Source: an uncultured Lachnospiraceae bacterium (lineage in GTDB: Bacteria; Bacillota; Clostridia; Lachnospirales; Lachnospiraceae). From it: a stretch of 5,428 nucleotides of DNA. Under the pieces are notes generated by a model. It was not told the DNA's origin. It worked only from the letters and a program-made list of their open reading frames with translations, and made no database searches. Position 1 is the stretch's first letter. Every line of letters starts with the position of its first letter. Made by a program: the position numbers and the translations under genes. The DNA lies in contig CAMWYL010000232.1 of NCBI GenBank assembly GCA_947178465.1, forward strand, positions 1 through 5,428. Reading direction: 5' to 3'. Below are positions 1 to 4,392 of this stretch, one piece after another.

Positions 1-282
1 GATTTTAAATTTTTCTATAAAGAGCATGTTGACAACAAAGCAAAAATGGAAATGTGGATGGGCGGCGAGAAGAAAAGCATTGATGTTCCGTTCTACATCA
101 TGCGGGATAGCCTTAAAGGGCAGATATACAATGCAGATGAGCTTATGAAAGATTTCTATGGAAAAACAGACCGTGCGAAAGAATATTCTGGTTTCATGAA
201 ACAGTTATCCCTGTTTACGAGATGGTATTCATGGGAATCAGGAATCAATAACCAGTTCGGGAACTTTATACCAGAAGCATAA
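1..282 (+). CDS. C-terminal part of an unrecognised protein (left-truncated)
   Basis: The frame is open from the first base, so the gene begins outside the window and only about 93 C-terminal residues are seen, starting DFKFFYKEHVDNKAK. The internal ATG at 46 has no convincing ribosome site before it and is unlikely to be the real start. The visible part is soluble, charged and rich in aromatic residues (FKFFY, FYIM, TRWYSW), with no membrane segment and no catalytic motif I can name. It ends NNQFGNFIPEA before TAA. Just past the stop, the frame beginning at 282 stays open to TAA at 351-353 and reads like protein (KCAKGFYINRPEL), so the C-terminus may be frameshifted. I do not recognise the family. 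That this is coding is likely; its function is unknown. Confidence 0.6.
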   Translation, partial: DFKFFYKEHVDNKAKMEMWMGGEKKSIDVPFYIMRDSLKGQIYNADELMKDFYGKTDRAKEYSGFMKQLSLFTRWYSWESGINNQFGNFIPEA

Positions 283-482
283 AGTGTGCTAAAGGATTTT
301 ATATTAACCGTCCAGAGCTTATGATAAAGCCCACAGGAGCATATCACCAATAAGGCACACAGAATGGGCAGGCTTCCTGGGTTTCTGGCAAATAGGGGAA
401 TCGGGGAGCAGGGGCGGCTATGATGTATAAAACTACAGATACTAAGTTTTATAGGAGGTAGATTGAAATAGACGGATGGAGG
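283..482 (+). other. Intergenic leader of the winged-helix gene
   Basis: About 200 bp lie between the left-edge gene and the winged-helix gene. The first 70 bp may be a frameshifted tail of the upstream gene (see findings). A G-rich stretch follows around 395-417. A possible 13-codon ORF (420-461, MMYKTTDTKFYRR) ends inside a good AGGAGGT Shine-Dalgarno sequence at 453-459. TATAAA at 426-431 resembles a -10 box, but I find no matching -35 at 16-18 bp, so I do not call a promoter. Confidence 0.35.
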
Positions 483-803
483 ATGAAAAAAGAAAATAAT
501 GATAATTGTCTTGAATTTGGTAATATCCGAATTTTTCCTGTAAGAAGGACTGTTTATGTAGATAGTGTGGAAGTTGTGTTGACCAGGATGGAATTTGATG
601 TACTGCTTTTTCTGGTTTCCAACCCGGACATTGCTTTTACAAAAGAGCAGATTTATGAGGCGGTCAGCAGAGATACATATTCAGAAGCTTCTTATGTGAT
701 CAAAGATATGGTGTACCGTCTCAGGAGTAAATTAGGGCTGCATTGCATCCAAACTCTGCATGGATATGGATATAAGTTCCGTGCAGATGAATGTGCTGTC
801 TAA
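483..803 (+). CDS. Stand-alone OmpR/PhoB-type winged-helix DNA-binding protein
   Basis: This 106-residue protein is essentially one Trans_reg_C winged-helix domain, the DNA-binding half of OmpR/PhoB response regulators, with no N-terminal receiver domain. Family features seen are LTRMEFDVLLFLVSNP (33-48), the FTKEQIYEAV helix (52-61), the recognition-helix region VIKDMVYRLRSKLG (72-85) and the wing signature IQTLHGYGYKF (89-99). It should be a cytoplasmic transcription factor whose activity does not depend on aspartate phosphorylation. The start is uncertain. GGAGG at 478-482 touches the ATG at 483, while the better AGGAGGT at 453-459 is 23 bp upstream of it. That better site would suit an ATT start at 462, which is in frame and would add seven residues. 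Such orphan domains are common in clostridial mobile elements. Its targets are unknown, though the direct repeat just downstream is a candidate. Confidence 0.85.
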   Translation: MKKENNDNCLEFGNIRIFPVRRTVYVDSVEVVLTRMEFDVLLFLVSNPDIAFTKEQIYEAVSRDTYSEASYVIKDMVYRLRSKLGLHCIQTLHGYGYKFRADECAV

Positions 804-811
804 AAATAGCA

Positions 812-837
812 GAATTTGTCGAGCAAAAAGACAATTC
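812..837. promoter_or_regulatory. Inverted repeat with a Spo0A-box-like sequence
   Basis: GAATTTGTC (812-820) and GACAATTC (830-837) form an inverted repeat with one extra T in the left arm and a 9-bp A-rich spacer. The left arm includes TTTGTCGAG at 815-823, one base from the clostridial/Bacillus 0A-box consensus TTTGTCGAA. It begins 9 bp after the winged-helix stop codon. It may be a protein site or only a weak hairpin; nothing in the sequence decides this. Confidence 0.3.
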
Positions 838-841
838 ATCT

Positions 842-863
842 ACTTTTATAAGACTTTTTATAG
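842..863. repeat. Tandem 11-bp direct repeat
   Basis: ACTTTTATAAG (842-852) is followed directly by ACTTTTTATAG (853-863). The two units share the first six bases and the last one and are nearly identical if a one-base shift is allowed. Eleven-bp direct repeats, one per helical turn, are the kind of site PhoB/OmpR-type domains bind as tandem dimers. The repeat lies 39 bp behind such a gene and just before TATAAT at 876-881. No good -35 is present. The link is an inference, and AT-richness alone can produce this. Confidence 0.3.
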
Positions 864-883
864 AAAATTGTAGTATATAATAA

Positions 884-916
884 AACCCGGCTGACAATAT
901 TGGCCGGGTTCATTTA
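884..916. terminator. Rho-independent terminator between convergent genes
   Basis: AACCCGGC (884-891) pairs perfectly with GCCGGGTT (903-910) around an 11-nt loop that contains CAATATTG. In the plus direction the stem is followed by CATTTA, a weak U-tract. In the minus direction it runs into TTATTATATA, which is better. It lies between the winged-helix gene (plus) and the XRE gene (minus), so it probably stops transcription from both sides. Confidence 0.65.
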
Positions 917-950
917 TGTATGCAGGAAAAAACTGTTGTTACGAAAGCTA

Positions 951-976
951 GCCGCCTTTTTTGTGTGCAGGGCGGC
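951..976. repeat. GC-rich inverted repeat downstream of the XRE gene
   Basis: GCCGCC (951-956) and GGCGGC (971-976) can pair around a 14-nt loop containing TTTTTTGTG. In the minus direction it lies in the 3' untranslated region of the XRE gene, 80 bp after its stop. No clean U-tract follows, so it is a possible RNA-stabilising hairpin or accessory terminator rather than a clear terminator. Confidence 0.35.
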
Positions 977-1055
977 GGTTGCAGAGAGTATTTTAGGCTG
1001 GATTCGTCACATTTAGAGGACAACAATAACGGCCTATTATATGCGGATAACCCCT

Positions 1056-1424
1056 TCAATTCCCGGACTGTACTTCAAGCGTAGCATCCTGATCCGCGCC
1101 TGCAAGTACAGTGGCAGCAGCCACAAGAGCGGACAGGCTCTTTTCATCGCATAACGGGAGCAGCCGCAGCAGTGTCTGGTATGTAGAGCCGGTCCTGTCA
1201 TGTCCGTCCTGAAAAATACAGTCATCTGCAGATATGCCCAGTGTCCTGCAGATATGGAAAAAACCTTCAATGCTTGGGGAGCAGCGGCCGCGTTCCAGGT
1301 CCTTCTGGAAGGACACGGAATGGTCAAGCAGCTCCGCACACTCAGCCTGTGTGAGCTTCCGTTTCTGCCTCGCTTTCTTAAGGGCGGCGCTGAACACACT
1401 GGCATCACTAATTGATAAAGACAT
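1056..1424 (-). CDS. XRE-family helix-turn-helix transcriptional regulator
   Basis: This 122-residue cytoplasmic regulator has an N-terminal Cro/C1-type (HTH_3) domain at about residues 11-66. It comprises FSAALKKARQKRKLTQAECAE, the recognition helix around HSVSFQKDLERG (35-46) and the closing SPSIEGFFHICRTLGIS. The remaining C-terminal part (TYQTLLRLLPLCDEKSLSAL, then an alanine-rich helix) is probably for dimerisation. I chose the ATG at 1422-1424 over a start 21 codons upstream because AGGAGGTG lies a few bases before it. The gene diverges from the sigma-like operon at 1895. In Tn916 the XRE-like Orf9 sits opposite the orf7/orf8 genes and is thought to repress them, so the same role, plus autoregulation, is inferred here. 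The inverted repeat at 1452-1480 overlaps its putative promoter. Confidence 0.88.
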   Translation of the reverse strand: MSLSISDASVFSAALKKARQKRKLTQAECAELLDHSVSFQKDLERGRCSPSIEGFFHICRTLGISADDCIFQDGHDRTGSTYQTLLRLLPLCDEKSLSALVAAATVLAGADQDATLEVQSGN

Positions 1425-1444
1425 CTTAATCACCTCCTGATAGT

Positions 1445-1473
1445 AGTGTATTGCCATACCTGATAAAAGTAAA
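1445..1473 (-). promoter_or_regulatory. Putative sigma-A promoter of the XRE gene
   Basis: Read on the minus strand, TTTACT (1468-1473) as -35 and TACACT (1445-1450) as -10 are separated by exactly 17 bp, with four of six bases matching the consensus in each box. Transcription would begin a few bases downstream, giving a leader of about 15-20 nt that starts just before the AGGAGG at 1433-1438. Confidence 0.4.
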
Positions 1474-1480
1474 AATGGCA
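1452..1480. promoter_or_regulatory. Candidate operator: TGCCAT-N17-ATGGCA
   Basis: TGCCAT (1452-1457) and ATGGCA (1475-1480) form a perfect inverted repeat with a 17-bp spacer. One arm falls between the putative -10 and -35 of the XRE promoter and the other just upstream of the -35. This is where an autoregulating XRE dimer could act. The same arms recur at 1582-1605, which supports a functional site. Confidence 0.4.
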
Positions 1481-1581
1481 TAGACACACCAAAAGATAGC
1501 GTAATAAACTACCAAACATCCGGACTTCTGGTGAACAAAAAAAACATGGTTCATCAGGGGCTTATTTGGGTGTTTTTTGTG

Positions 1582-1605
1582 TGCCATGGGAAAGGATGCA
1601 TGGCA
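1582..1605. promoter_or_regulatory. Candidate operator: TGCCATG/CATGGCA inverted repeat
   Basis: TGCCATG (1582-1588) and CATGGCA (1599-1605) form a perfect 7-bp inverted repeat with a 10-bp spacer. The arms are the same sequence as at 1452-1480, which makes a second copy of the suspected XRE operator about 120 bp away, on the side of the sigma-like gene. Two spaced sites would allow co-operative binding or looping. Confidence 0.4.
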
Positions 1606-1841
1606 GACATTGGGGAATGGTCGTAAGCCGGGCACCGGCAGGGGAATTTCGTTAAAAAAATCATATGCTTTCACATGGTAAGACTGTCCCTCTATGGTAG
1701 CGTAGCACACTACTGTTTGGAGGAATGTAGAAAGATTCGGGAAAAGGACGGTTATCCGGGATATAGTGCGGGTGGCAGTTCTTTTTCTTTTGCAATAAAA
1801 AAAAGCGCTGTAAGGGCATGCTTTCTACCTTGCGCCCGTGC

Positions 1842-1888
1842 TCCTCCTGTTCCAGATTTTGCAGCAAAAATCTGGAATTTAAGGAGGA
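1842..1888 (+). promoter_or_regulatory. Leader hairpin able to hide the ribosome binding site of the sigma-like gene
   Basis: TTCCAGATTTT (1850-1860) pairs perfectly with AAAATCTGGAA (1867-1877) over a 6-nt loop, GCAGCA. Just outside this stem, TCCTCCT (1842-1848) is exactly complementary to AGGAGGA (1882-1888), the Shine-Dalgarno sequence of the gene starting at 1895. One unpaired base on one side and four on the other separate the two helices. In the closed form the ribosome site would be blocked. Pairing is seen directly; translational control is inferred. No U-tract follows, so it is not a terminator. Confidence 0.6.
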
Positions 1889-1894
1889 ATAGCC

Positions 1895-2305
1895 ATGTGG
1901 CAGAAAAACAGCGGTAAGAGTGAAAATGAAATCTTACAGAATCTGTTTACAGCATATCTGACAACGGCAGTTAAACGCCGCCGGAATGATTACATACAGC
2001 AGGCGGCCAGGCTGCAGCAGATGGAGGATGTGACAGACAGCCTTCAATATAACCCCCAATATGGAACGGAGGAGGATATGTTCCTTGGCCTGCCTCTGTC
2101 CATGCAGATGGAGGACAGTGCGCTCCTTCATGCGCTGAAAGAGGTGAATGAACGGGAACGCCGCGTATTCTTTGCAAGGGTATTGGATGAAAGAAGCTTT
2201 GAGTCGCTTGCGGAGGAAATGGGCATGGGATACAAAGGCGTGACATCAATTTACTACCGTACTCTCCGGAAGATTAAAAAGAAGATGAAGGAGTTGAGAA
2301 AGTGA
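1895..2305 (+). CDS. Sigma-70 region-4-like transcription factor (Tn916 Orf7-type)
   Basis: This 136-residue cytoplasmic protein has a C-terminal sigma-70 region-4 domain at about 78-134. It holds LLHALKEVNERERRVFFAR, then the helix-turn-helix SFESLAEEMGMGYKGVTSIYYR (roughly 101-122), and a basic tail (RKIKKKMKELRK). The N-terminal half (NLFTAYLTTAVKRRRNDY, then an acidic linker) resembles the short helical lead-in of Tn916 Orf7-type proteins of about 140 residues. These act like minor sigma factors or activators of conjugative-transposon genes. The start is well supported by AAGGAGG at 1881-1887, 7 bp before the ATG. That ribosome site can be paired into the hairpin at 1842-1888. The gene is the first of a two-gene operon, overlaps the next start by 4 bp, and diverges from the XRE gene. 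Family assignment is firm; promoter targets are unknown. Confidence 0.85.
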   Translation: MWQKNSGKSENEILQNLFTAYLTTAVKRRRNDYIQQAARLQQMEDVTDSLQYNPQYGTEEDMFLGLPLSMQMEDSALLHALKEVNERERRVFFARVLDERSFESLAEEMGMGYKGVTSIYYRTLRKIKKKMKELRK

Positions 2306-2484
2306 ATTTTAAGGAAATATTGTTACGGGCAAAGGCTGGGGAAGAACCGGCAGTCATTGCCCTTCTGGAGATGTACAAGCCCCTTTTGATAAAGGGGGCA
2401 ATCTTTGGCGGCAGGTTTGACGAAGACTTGTACCAGGAGCTTTGTATCACATTGATCAGATGCATCAAATTGTTCCGTTTCTAG
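2302..2484 (+). CDS. Small HTH_16-type conjugative-transposon protein (Tn916 Orf8-like)
   Basis: This 60-residue protein starts with GTG at 2302, inside GTGA, which overlaps the TGA of the sigma-like gene. AAGGAG (2288-2293) lies 8 bp upstream, so translation is probably coupled. The sequence has the pattern of the 'helix-turn-helix conjugative transposon-like' family: a helical start FKEILLRAKAGEEPAVIALLE, then MYKPLLIKGA, then FDEDLYQELCITLIRCIKLF. This resembles sigma region 2 in miniature, and with the preceding region-4 protein the pair may act as a split sigma factor. That is an idea from family knowledge and is not shown by the sequence. Length is typical. It ends 6 bp before the terminator hairpin. 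Confidence 0.78.
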   Translation: MNFKEILLRAKAGEEPAVIALLEMYKPLLIKGAIFGGRFDEDLYQELCITLIRCIKLFRF

Positions 2485-2490
2485 GAAAGC

Positions 2491-2530
2491 AGAAAAGCGC
2501 TGAGGTTATTTTTCAGCGCTTTTCTTTTTC
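2491..2530 (+). terminator. Strong Rho-independent terminator of the sigma/HTH operon
   Basis: AGAAAAGCGCTGA (2491-2503) and TCAGCGCTTTTCT (2513-2525) form a perfect 13-bp stem with a 9-nt loop, followed by TTTTC. It ends the plus-strand operon 6 bp after its last stop codon. The minus-strand operon ends 19 bp away at 2544, so the same hairpin probably stops it too. In that direction the stem ends in TTTTCT and its U-tract is poorer. Confidence 0.85.
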
Positions 2531-2543
2531 CTTAAAACTGTTT

Positions 2544-2948
2544 TTACTGAAATGATTTCAGGTAATAGTGAACATATAAATTATAGTCGTTAGTTCTGGT
2601 AATGAGCCTGAGCCAGATGTGGAAATGCTCTGTCCCTGAGTAGAGGTTATATTCCGTAGGGTCCTGAGTGGACTCGGCTGTTCTGCAGAATTCCCTCATG
2701 GCAGAGAGGTCTTTGAAAGCATCCAGTTCAAGCAGTGCGTTTTGGAAAAGGTCAATTTCTGATGCCAGTTCTCCTGATACAGGTGGTTTGGCGCAGTTGA
2801 ACCACGTTGTCCACCAGTGGCCGTTATGGTAATCAGACCGGGAATAGGCTATTTCACTGACCGGATGGGTTGCGGCGCTGAAATCTACATTCTTTGTTTT
2901 CTGGAACACTTCCGGAAAAGAACAGGTATTTGAAAAGCTGATATTCAT
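2544..2948 (-). CDS. Conserved hypothetical protein, aromatic-rich, 134 residues
   Basis: I do not recognise the family with certainty. The ATG at 2946-2948 is chosen because AGGAGG (2955-2960) sits 6 bp upstream. A longer reading up to 3155 would overlap the preceding gene almost entirely. The start is one base after the TAA of the DUF4313-like gene, whose last codons (three Glu) contain the ribosome site, so translation is tightly coupled. The protein is soluble, with no signal or membrane segment, and rich in Trp, Tyr, Phe and His. Marks include SEIAYSRSDYHNGHWWTTWF (31-50), a helical middle (LASEIDLFQNALLELDAF) and a C-terminal aromatic part (EHFHIWLRL, NDYNLYVHYY). It is the last gene of the minus-strand operon. 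No function can be assigned. Confidence 0.75.
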   Translation of the reverse strand: MNISFSNTCSFPEVFQKTKNVDFSAATHPVSEIAYSRSDYHNGHWWTTWFNCAKPPVSGELASEIDLFQNALLELDAFKDLSAMREFCRTAESTQDPTEYNLYSGTEHFHIWLRLITRTNDYNLYVHYYLKSFQ

Positions 2949-2949
2949 A

Positions 2950-3324
2950 TTATTCCTCCTCGTAAGCGGCATGATCTGCCAGATACCTTTCATAGCCGTC
3001 CGGATCAATCTCCCGGAGGGCAGCTTCACGGAACTTGTACTGTGGATATGAACAGAAGCCGCTCCTGGCTCTTTTCCCCGTTGATACGGCGAGTTTATTG
3101 CGGGTGATCCAGGCGAGTATTGTATCGCCATTGTTGTTGGTGTCAATGTAGGCAATGTTTTTCTCCAGAGGAAAGCCGAGATTTACAGTAAGGACATTCC
3201 AGGGTGTCCAGCCGTCTTCTTTTTCTACGAGCATTGTAATCGCAAGGTTGCCATTGAGGTAAGAATCGATCTCCAGTTTCATCTTGTATGCGTTGCCGTA
3301 CTTATTAAAATCAAATATCTTCAT
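2950..3324 (-). CDS. DUF4313-like protein
   Basis: This 124-residue protein matches my memory of the DUF4313 family, found in Firmicute and Bacteroidetes mobile elements and of unknown function. The tell-tale parts are an opening MKIFDFNKYG, SYLNGNLAI (21-29), LTVNLGFPL (45-53), AYIDTNNNGD (58-67) and TGKRARSGFCSYPQYKF (82-98). There is no signal peptide or membrane segment, and the tail is acidic. The start is firm: AGGAGG at 3333-3338 lies 8 bp before the ATG. It follows the upstream gene after 17 bp and runs within one base of the next start. The family name is recalled, not searched; the role is unknown. Confidence 0.72.
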   Translation of the reverse strand: MKIFDFNKYGNAYKMKLEIDSYLNGNLAITMLVEKEDGWTPWNVLTVNLGFPLEKNIAYIDTNNNGDTILAWITRNKLAVSTGKRARSGFCSYPQYKFREAALREIDPDGYERYLADHAAYEEE

Positions 3325-3342
3325 GTGAGTATCCTCCTAAAA

Positions 3343-3882
3343 TTATGCTACGGGCTGGCTGTGTTCTTTGAGGTTCAGGATAAAAAAAGAATACTTCTTT
3401 CCTGCGTCCAGGGGGATCCATTTCCCATCCTGCATAACACAGCCGTTTACATGGTTATAAAGTTGCGGGGCCTGCGGAGAGGCTCCAAAGCATTCATTTG
3501 ACAGGTAGAGTCCCAGGTGCTTTTCATAAATTGGCCCCAGGGCATCTTCAATCAGTTTTTTTAAGGCCAGTGCAAGCTGTTCAATCTCCTGGATGTCCTG
3601 CCGTTTATAAGCTGCTGCTGAGATCTGCTTCAGTAATCCGGATGCCTGTATTGCGTTGTTTATAACAGGCACGGCCTCCGGCAAATATTCCTGCCGGATG
3701 CGCAGGCCAGCCAGGGCGATCTGTTTCACATAGGCAGAGGCAGCAGTGGAAATTTCCTTCACCAGAACATAATAGGGCTTGCGGTATTGGGTTCTCAGCA
3801 CCTCCCTCGGAACCACCGCAAGATTGCGGCTGAGTGTGTTTAAGTGGGTCATAAGCGTATTGCGTAAAACATCAGTTTCCAT
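3343..3882 (-). CDS. Hypothetical helical protein, 179 residues
   Basis: I do not recognise this protein. It appears almost wholly alpha-helical to about residue 125, with repeated leucine/alanine-rich helices (AYVKQIALAGLRIRQEYL, EIEQLALALKKLIEDALG), and ends in a probably beta-rich part around CVMQDGKWIPLDAGKKY. It has no signal peptide or membrane span. The start at 3880-3882 is preferred over an in-frame ATG six bases upstream (3886-3888). AAAGGAG (3889-3895) abuts that earlier ATG but lies 6 bp from the chosen one. It is the fourth gene of the minus-strand operon. A 69-bp gap separates it from the gene before, the widest gap in the operon. A structural or DNA-associated role would be a guess. 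Confidence 0.75.
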   Translation of the reverse strand: METDVLRNTLMTHLNTLSRNLAVVPREVLRTQYRKPYYVLVKEISTAASAYVKQIALAGLRIRQEYLPEAVPVINNAIQASGLLKQISAAAYKRQDIQEIEQLALALKKLIEDALGPIYEKHLGLYLSNECFGASPQAPQLYNHVNGCVMQDGKWIPLDAGKKYSFFILNLKEHSQPVA

Positions 3883-3922
3883 AAGCATCTCCTTTCGTGT
3901 TTTCCTTGACTCTGGACATTAT

Positions 3923-3950
3923 CGGGCAATTCTTTTTTGCCGGGCAGATT
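3923..3950. repeat. Short direct repeat in an operon gap
   Basis: CGGGCAATT (3923-3931) and CGGGCAGATT (3941-3950) differ by one inserted base and lie 18 bp apart, in the only sizeable gap of the minus-strand operon. GGCAA/TTGCC within it can form a small hairpin. There is no U-tract for a terminator and no good promoter pair. It could be a binding site or chance. Confidence 0.2.
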
Positions 3951-3951
3951 C

Positions 3952-4380
3952 CTAACGCCCGCGGACTGCCAGTGTCATGGCATCCTCCCCGATATCATCC
4001 TGGCGCTGTTTCCGTTCCTGCTTTTTGCGGCACTTTTCCACGGCGGCATCATAATCATAGCCGATGGCTGTCTGGTATTTTCTTGCGATTTCCTGCAGCT
4101 TGTCTGCATGGTATTCATAGGTGGCCCTGTGGAAGCCCTGCAGGTTCCATTGGTCGCATACCATTCTCAGCATCCGTGTGTAATCCATGAGCGCATTGAT
4201 GGTCTTCAGGATATCGCCATAGCATGTTTTCAGTTCATGGGAGCCGTCCAGGTCAATATAAGAGAAAATAAGCTCCTGTTTCAGAAATTCCTCCATTTCT
4301 ACCGGACGGCTCAGGATTGGTTCAAAAATCTCCCTTTTAAGTTCCGCTGTGCCGGAAGGTGTAACAGTTTCATTGTTCAT
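3952..4380 (-). CDS. Hypothetical charged helical protein, 142 residues
   Basis: The protein is mostly helical and strongly charged, with no signal or membrane segment. An N-terminal acidic part (EPILSRPVEMEEFLKQELI) leads to a long helical core (CYGDILKTINALMDYTRMLRM, then YEYHADKLQEIARKYQTAI). A basic stretch, EKCRKKQERKQRQ, follows, and the protein ends DDIGEDAMTLAVRGR. The basic stretch could touch nucleic acid or continue a coiled coil. AGGAGG at 4389-4394 lies 8 bp before the ATG and overlaps the TAG stop of the gene before (TAGGAGG), an economical coupling of the two. I have the impression of similar proteins in clostridial conjugative elements but cannot name the family. Confidence 0.75.
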   Translation of the reverse strand: MNNETVTPSGTAELKREIFEPILSRPVEMEEFLKQELIFSYIDLDGSHELKTCYGDILKTINALMDYTRMLRMVCDQWNLQGFHRATYEYHADKLQEIARKYQTAIGYDYDAAVEKCRKKQERKQRQDDIGEDAMTLAVRGR

Positions 4381-4392
4381 CTGGTGTACCTC

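Larger units (their letters stand above)
1488..1894. other. Divergent control region without a supported gene
   Basis: About 400 bp separate the XRE gene from the sigma-like gene. The region contains a 9-bp hairpin with one G-T pair (1528-1536/1549-1557, poly-A loop), a TGCCATG/CATGGCA inverted repeat (1582-1605), a small GCCGG-GCA-CCGGC hairpin (1627-1639), an inverted near-copy of the XRE promoter/ribosome-site segment (1707-1723), eight A's before AGCGCT near 1797, and the hairpin before the sigma-like gene. ORFs of up to 94 codons cross it on both strands. None has a ribosome site or a recognisable product, so I leave them out. I see no strong promoter for the plus-strand operon, which may need an activator. 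Confidence 0.5.

Noticed and set aside
1425..1487. Longer XRE protein starting 21 codons upstream
   Set aside because: The extension is hydrophobic, lacks a ribosome site and crosses the putative promoter. The ATG at 1424 has AGGAGGTG at the right distance.
1627..1639. GCCGG-GCA-CCGGC as a terminator or transfer origin
   Set aside because: The 5-bp stem has no adjacent U-tract, and no relaxase gene or recognisable nick sequence is present nearby.
1426..1710. 94-codon minus-strand ORF covering the XRE upstream region
   Set aside because: It has no ribosome site, its composition does not resemble a known family, and it spans the putative XRE promoter and operator.
1675..1917. 80-codon plus-strand ORF beginning MVRLSLYGSVAHYCLEE
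   Set aside because: It has no ribosome site before the ATG, its second half runs through the hairpin and Shine-Dalgarno of the sigma-like gene, and it overlaps that gene's start. The first 20 residues look protein-like, so a decayed small gene cannot be excluded.
2949..3155. N-terminal extension of the 134-residue protein
   Set aside because: It would overlap the DUF4313-like gene in another frame, and a clear AGGAGG marks the start at 2948.
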